Shown here: one piece after another, positions 51,901-57,900 of the stretch
Layout: each line of letters starts with the position of its first letter
How positions within the stretch are numbered: position 1 is the stretch's first letter
DNA from: Ascidia mentula
Lineage: Eukaryota > Chordata > Ascidiacea > Phlebobranchia > Ascidiidae
NCBI GenBank assembly: GCA_947561715.1
Contig: OX387205.1
Span: forward strand, 1,307,001 to 1,371,000
Length of the DNA stretch: 64,000 nucleotides
Direction of reading: 5' to 3'
The notes under the pieces: generated by a model
Databases searched by the model: none
Told to the model about the DNA's origin: nothing
Seen by the model: only the letters and a program-made list of their open reading frames with translations
Translations under genes and position numbers: made by a program

Positions 51901-54900
51901 TTGTAAAACTTTTTTAACACGTGCTTTGTAAAACTTCACCATGAACAAAACGCCTTGTCACACCTGATAAGCAAGGAGTACTCCCATGAAAGCTCGTGTC
52001 ATTAAATTTTTTAAAATCACACATTGTATAATAACATTTGCCGGATATTACAAACTATTTACCCAGTATTCTCGGGACATTTAAAAAAAACAATTGAAAT
52101 TGTTTATTTTGTTGCTGTTATTTTTAGAATAATATCTCATGTACTAAAGTTCAATACCTAAACTGTACACTGTCACCAGTACACGCTTCTTTCAAGGGAG
52201 TTACTTTAAGTTGGATGATTGTGATTTTTGTTCTAGTTAAGGGCGATACCGACTACACTTGCGATATTCAACCGTGCGAACAAAACTGTTCAAGTATTCC
52301 TTCCATTGGTGAAAAACCTGGATATTATCTCTGTTCATGCAAAGATGGATACAGGGTAAGTGGAGATTGTGGATTGATACCAACTTGTCGGCCATATTGC
52401 TGGGTTACTATGTAGTGTCTTGTGTTTAAGCTGTTGATGCATATTCTGTCCAAATTATAAAAACCTTTAACGCTTCAATCGAGCGTAACATTTGGTTACC
52501 GCTACTAAGCTCTTCCTTAAAAGTTTTTTTATTTTCTGTCGCAATTTCTTTTCTAAATCCGGACCAAAGGCCCCTAATTTAACTCTTCGCTAAAAAGTTC
52601 TCAGTTTCCGAGATCCTAAATTGGGGGATAAATTTAACTTAATTAATAGGAACTGACTTCTTCCACATAACTATTCAATCAACACAGGTTTTTAAACATT
52701 AATATTCCCTTAAGGTCGATCCCACCAACAGCCACGCGTGCAAGGATATAAACGAGTGTACGGAAAACTGGGCTTCATGCGCCCAACTATGTTCCAACAT
52801 AAAAGGAGGTTACGAATGTTCATGTGCTGATAACTACACGGCAACTGGAGTCAACGAATGTGCTACGACAGGTTCGTTCACTTGTTCACTTTATAATCAG
52901 TTCTTGTCTTGGAAATAGTCACGGTTTTGTTGTAATTTAAATGCTTTACACTAAAAGTAGACTTTGAATGCACAAAAAAAACAGCACAATCTTTACTCTG
53001 GCTGACAAGAGTTGAACACACTGAACAGTGGCACGGAATGCGAAGGGTCGTGAGTTCTAATCTCACTGATGTCCGGAATTTTAACCATTATTAAAATTAA
53101 TATATTCGTATATGATGATTTGGTCGTGGCGCAGTGGTTCCTGTAAACCGTCAATGTTTGGTGCGCTCATATAGGTTGGCACGCGAAGTGTTTAACATTT
53201 TGACATATTTTGTAAACTCGGCATTCGGCGTTTCAAAGCTTGCCGATCTCTGCCATAAATATTTCCCTCTTCCTTCGACCTTTCCTACCTGACTAGAAAC
53301 ACTACAACATGATCAACCTCTGTCCATACCCAGGTTATTCTGTGGTGTTTGTTTCGGATGGAGTTGATTTGAAGACTTACGACCCGGCCAACGATCGAGA
53401 AAACGAGATTATGAAAGATCAAATTAGAATGAGGGCGATGGATTATGGATTCTCTGCAGATAACACCAGTATTGTGTTCTGGACCGACACCTCTGGTACA
53501 TCGGGTAAGGAATAAAATCTACTATCAGTTTAATGCAGTTCTTGTTGCAATCAGTTTGTGGAAGACGAATTTTTTTGGACTTAGTATGTTTCCAGACGTA
53601 CGTTGCAGGGTTCGTAGTTTTTTCAAATATTATCGTTATTGCATAACGTACTATAGGGACATTTAAAAAAAAACAATTGAAACTGTGTATTTTGTTGTAC
53701 AACTTTTTTTTAGAATAATAACTCATGTACTAAAGTTCAATACCTAAAATGTACACTGTCACCAGTACACGCTTCTTTCAAGGGAAACCAAAGTAATTCT
53801 CAACCTTTTTCCAGTGTAGTTAATTTTCATTTTGTCACTCGGAGGCAACTTAACTTCGTAGTAAATCATTCTGAATTAAATGTGTGTTTTTTGCCACATC
53901 GGGATTTGAACCCACGATATCCTGGCCACGAAACAGAAACATGTGTTCTTTGTGTGAAGATACAGACTCTCTTCTTTATTTAGGTTTAAGTCGGGCTGCG
54001 GGTGCGAAAATATTCAGGTCACCTGTTCCTTATCTTGACCCAAACACAAACAACTTCGGTGTCCCCCAAGCTCTCAACATAGAAGGACTCAACGAACCTA
54101 ACGGTATCGCTGTGGATTGGGTGACACAGTAAGTCTTCATGGAAAAGTTGTTGGTTTTAAGTCAGGGTTTTTCATCTGGAGGTCCATGAACCCCAAAGGC
54201 AATGGCCTGCAATTAGTGGGCCGTGACCCAGTTTTGAGCTGCGAAGTATCAACACACTTGCATTTTCTTACGTCGCGGTAAATGATTGGCAGTGAAACTG
54301 CATGTTATATCCCCAGTCGCGCCCAAACAGTATTTGCGGTGGGTCGCGCCCAAACAGTATTTGCGGGCCCCTACCCTAAAGTTCCACATCGTCATAGGGT
54401 TGCACAGAACTTTTCCTAGAATAAAACTTTTAGTTATATAGTTTATTTTACATACGAACGCCAGAATGAAATATTTTTTGTCGGTGATGCGATTCCACAT
54501 AGAGACAACAATTTGGCTAGAACCCTGTTTTGGACTCAAAACTTTAATCACACGTAGCCTCTTAAGTAGACGCGACCATGTCCGTTCAATAATTTAAGTT
54601 TGTTGTCAACCTGGTTTTTAATAGAACAATTTGTGTGCAGAGTGTTGTATTGGACGGACTCGTACTTGGGACAGATATGCGTGTCCATGACTGACGGAAG
54701 ATACAAGAAAACCATCGTAGATTCGCTGGACACCCCTCATGCTATTGTGCTCAACCCTAAGCGAGGGTAAGTCCGTTTACCAAGAACAACTTGTCGTCCT
54801 AATTTCCAGTTTAAACTGTAAACCTATAACTTACTGTAATTTCATCAATGTTTTTTCTCAAATTGTATTTTCCGTCATTGTAAAGCCGTTTTTGCGGCTT

Positions 54901-57900
54901 CTTTAAATCAAATTTATCCAGGAAGCTTCAAAGAGTTGCAGACGACTAGCGTCATGATGTTTTAAGTATTAATTTCACCTATAATAAAAATGTCAGTTTC
55001 TGTCTTAAAAGATCACTCGGTGAACACCAAGCGGCACAGACTTATACCTGTAGTCTTTTATTACAATATCACAGGGTGTTTATTGTATGTGAACAGCTTG
55101 ATGTACTACACAACACTGGGCAACTCACCGGCCGTCTACCACGCTCATATGGATGGAGAGAACGTTAAAATGTTCGGGGGACTTTCTGTTGATTATCCAA
55201 CCGGTCTCGCCATCGATTATTACCATGCGGAAAGGTGAGTTATGGAAAAGAAAAATAACGTTTGTATTTATTGTGGCTAATATAAATAAAATATAATCTC
55301 GATACGTTGGCTGTGATCGCCAAATATGGATGTGCGTAGTCGGGCGATCCTGCCTTGTAATACGATTGTATAAAATAATTGTGCGTTACACACCAAATAG
55401 TCTGTAGTATCTGTGCAAAATAATGTTGTTTTTTTACGAATTATTTTTGTATGTTTGCCATTACTCCTTTTTCACATTTTGTGTCATAAACGTTTGGGTC
55501 ACTTTGTAGTATCCGTAGTTACGCTAATGATGCTTCCTGTCTTCCACCCCTGAACAAGTTTCTGGCACCAATTGAAAATGTGAACTTGTTTGTTTCTGTA
55601 AGCAACAATTTAGTGCTTGTTTACATACAAGTATGATAGTGGACGCGAATATTGCAAGCGTTGATAATATTATCCGTGTTAATGTCCATAATTCGCTTCA
55701 ACTCAGGTTGTACATCTGCGATGAGAGAGCAAACCTTATCATTTCCACCAATTTATTCGGAGGGGATCAACAGTTTGTTGTATACGGAGGTGAGGTCTTA
55801 TACATGTTCCCTTCATCGTCTATCTAATTTAGAAACAGAACTTTCACTTTTCGTCATATTAATATACGTATTTATTATGAGTGTTTTATCCGTTGATGAA
55901 GCTGAAAGTCTTGCTGTTTTAGTTTTGCTGGAGCTTTATACAAGCATTTCCATAAGCGTTAATTGTCTGTTGGCAGAAGTTTGATTTCAACTGGATATTT
56001 ATTGCCTGTCTGAAAGCTACAACCTGACACACATGCATTAATGTCTTGCCGAAATTCGGAAAACTTCGATAAAACTTCACATTTCTTTTCTGTTAATGTA
56101 AACAGTCACAAGTAGAATCAAACTTCTTGGCTGTTTGGTCGGAAAAGTTGTCTGTTAGTCACACCAAGTTGTCTGTTAGTCGCTGCACTGATGAAACCTT
56201 ATAAGTCGAAACAGAGGCCATCTGTAAACACATTTCTATTTGTAGATCTGAAAAATCCGAGGGCAATCGATATATTCGAGAACAACTTATATTGGACGTC
56301 CTTACTCGATGGAGCGCTTTACAGACAAGACAAGTTAGGTCGGGGTACGAAGCAGTTGGTAAGACGGGGATTCTACGAACCTACAGATGTGAAAGTCCAC
56401 CACCCTCTACGTTACGACAGATCAAGTATGTTAAAATATATGTGTATTAGGACATAAAAATTACAAATAACGGCATGTACGCGATGACTGTAACGAAAAC
56501 GAACAATCTCGATGATTTGCAACCTGTGGGTGTGCTTGTGTAGAAATGTTACAAATGTTTAATTTGAATTTTACAATTTTTCTGGGATCATAAATAACCA
56601 ATATCCAGAAAATGTTTATTCCACAGGTGCGATTTTATTGGCAATTCTTATGCGCAGATGTAGTTCTAGTTTTAGTTTCACGCCTGTACCATTGTAATAA
56701 ACTGCTATAAAATTCAAAATTCCCTTCACAAATGTATTGAAATGTAAATTCGGTTTTATGTAATTAACTATTTTATTTACAAATGCATGTCTTAAAATCA
56801 TAACTGCAGAAAATTTGGCAATGAACTGAAGTATGTTATATTGTGCAGTACGTCGTACAAGTCTCTTAACTATCATAGTTTCTAGTCACGTGACTTAAGT
56901 AAAATCATCGTAAAAGCTCTGCTTATTTGCAAAACCCAACACTGTAATGTGTTTTTAGTCTCTGAACGGTGCAAGACTTATCAAAACGGGGACAGTGCAT
57001 CCTGCAGTCACCTCTGCCTCCTACGACCTGGGGGGTACACGTGCGCATGCGCAGACGGTGATTCCTTCCTCCCAAACAGTCTGTCCCAGTGTCAGGGTGC
57101 TCATAAGATATCTCTCCCACTACCTCTAGTATGCCAGTGTCAGAATGGTGGGACATGTTCTTACGACGATAACGGAGCTCCACAATGCCAGTAAGTTCCA
57201 GACTTGTCTATTTTGCCACTTAAAATAACGGAAAGGGTCTTGGGAATATTGAGTTCACTGGCATTGCAACCAAACTGAATCAAAGCCACATTTTTCCCGA
57301 CAAGTCTGAGCGACAAGTAAGATTAAGCTTCCAGTAGGTTTGAACTCACGACCCTGGGCTAACCAGGCCCAACGCTCTGCCGATTGAGCTACAGGAGCTC
57401 AGCGGTTAGTGGGGGTTCTGTGTGGTCAAGATGCACTGGTGCATAACCACATACCTTACAAGGCAACTTACTCATTTTAAGCCTAGAATAAGTTTAAAAT
57501 CACATTTAACGTTGAGGTTTCATTAGCATGTGACATCAGATAAAACTTCACCACGTTTTCCAGATGTCCTTCAGGTTACTTCGGTGATTATTGCGAAAAC
57601 TCACAAGGTGGAGTCGACCCGAACAATTCAGGTGGAGGTCTCAGTCAAGGAGGTGAATATTTAATACTCAAATATAATGTTTCTGTTGCTGCCAGGCATA
57701 TTGTAATTTAATAGTCTGTTCTTCTGGCGTAATAAAAACGTAACTAAGTTTAATACCCAGTATTGCCGGTAGCTTTGAAGCAAACTAAAAACTTTCTGTA
57801 ACTCCGCCTATGATCTATATAAATAGTCTTACGCTTCTGCTGCAGAAAAATATTTACTTAAAGGAACCTAACTAACGGTTTTGTAAATCTTTAAAAGAAA

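Noticed and set aside
52985..53075. tRNA-like text (gggtcgtgagttctaatctcac) on the plus strand.
   Set aside because: Only a T-arm-like hairpin is visible, with no matching acceptor, D arm or anticodon stem.
55075..55096. Alternative acceptor for exon 87 at 55074.
   Set aside because: It would add 22 bp and shift the frame; the acceptor at 55096 keeps the propeller.
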